Of a stretch of 64,000 bases of DNA, positions 63,649 to 64,000 are shown one piece after another. Position numbers and translations under genes: made by a program. Source of the stretch: Mucilaginibacter geliditolerans (lineage in GTDB: Bacteria; Bacteroidota; Bacteroidia; Sphingobacteriales; Sphingobacteriaceae). The notes beneath the pieces were generated by a model. The model was not told where the DNA came from and ran no database searches. It saw only the letters and a list, made by a program, of their open reading frames with translations. Where the stretch lies: contig NZ_JACHBY010000002.1 in the NCBI RefSeq assembly GCF_014200495.1, forward strand, positions 744,001 through 808,000, read 5' to 3'. The number at the start of each line of letters is the position of its first letter. Positions within the stretch are counted from its first letter, which is position 1.

Positions 63649-64000
63649 AGAAGCGGGTTTTAATAACCGGTGCAAGTGGTTTTGTGGGCTATCATTTAAT
63701 TGAAGAGGCTTTGCATAATAACCTGGATGTGTACGTTGCCGTACGAAAAAGCAGTAATGTAAGCCATCTTGCAGCGTTCAACATCCAATACACCTACCCC
63801 GAGTTTGATAACCTTATAGCCTTAAAAAAAGAACTTAAGGAAAAACAATACGATTATATTATACATGCTGCCGGCGCTACCCGGGCGCGGTCGCAAAACG
63901 AATATAATACCATAAATGCCGAATACACTTATAACCTTGCCGCGGCAGCGCAAGCAGCTGATATCAATTTAAAAGGCTTTGTATTCATCAGTAGTTTGGC
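63645..64000 (+). CDS. Partial NAD-dependent epimerase/dehydratase, candidate ceramide reductase
   Basis: The first 118 residues are present before the window ends. MKKRVLITGASGFVGYHLIEEAL carries the GxxGxxG NAD(P)-binding loop, and YDYIIHAAGATRA and FVFISSL follow, as in extended short-chain dehydrogenases. The start overlaps the previous stop (ATGA). By analogy with CerR of Caulobacter it may reduce the 3-keto group in ceramide synthesis; this is an inference from the neighbours. Confidence 0.8.

Overview
The window looks like chromosomal DNA of a Sphingobacteriaceae-type Bacteroidetes (Mucilaginibacter/Pedobacter-like). I infer this from the family types (PorT-like barrels, DUF4251 and GLPGLI-like proteins, bacterial serine palmitoyltransferase), from TAnnTTTG -7 promoter elements, and from abundant intergenic palindromes. 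No phage, integrase, CRISPR array, rRNA or tRNA was recognised.

Region 1 (1-31059) is a single large system. On the minus strand lie at least eleven consecutive MacB/FtsX-type ABC permease genes: ten complete (called P1-P10 here, left to right) and an eleventh (P0) cut by the left edge. They are followed upstream by one ABC ATPase and one HlyD-type membrane-fusion protein. A plus-strand NtrC-family response regulator and its histidine kinase diverge from them. Each complete permease is about 780-825 aa with two MacB_PCD/FtsX halves, so one polypeptide can probably supply a full transmembrane unit. By sequence signatures P1-P9 alternate strictly between two subfamilies (B,A,B,A,B,A,B,A,B), and P10 is a third type. 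A duplicated 17-bp TGT-N11-ACA dyad (22-bp offset), followed at a constant 49-bp gap by a TTKTGGYAT element, occurs upstream of exactly three genes: the fusion-protein gene, P5 and P1. This looks like the enhancer/promoter set of the neighbouring regulator. It would divide the array into three units: fusion protein-ATPase-P10-P9-P8-P7-P6; P5-P4-P3-P2; and P1-P0 onward. Most gaps in the array carry octamer repeats in two inverted arms.

Region 2 (31060-46400) holds housekeeping and metabolic genes: an FMN reductase, a PorT-like barrel, htpG, a DUF4251 protein, an ethanolamine module (eutB, eutC, permease, no microcompartment genes), alaS, a MerR regulator, comEC and a GLPGLI-like protein. Several dispersed palindrome families lie between them.

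Region 3 (46400-55242) holds a compact minus-strand operon (CDF metal transporter, Nudix hydrolase, bioA, ferritin-like protein), a class I aminotransferase, a small barrel protein, a two-gene unit with a wax-synthase-like acyltransferase, a lipoprotein and a MITE-like remnant.

Region 4 (55243-64000) holds an RND efflux operon (tolC-acrA-acrB order) with a 9-7-9 inverted repeat upstream. Divergent from it is a translationally coupled spt - GNAT - NAD-dependent epimerase unit whose gene set matches bacterial ceramide synthesis. The last gene is cut by the right edge.
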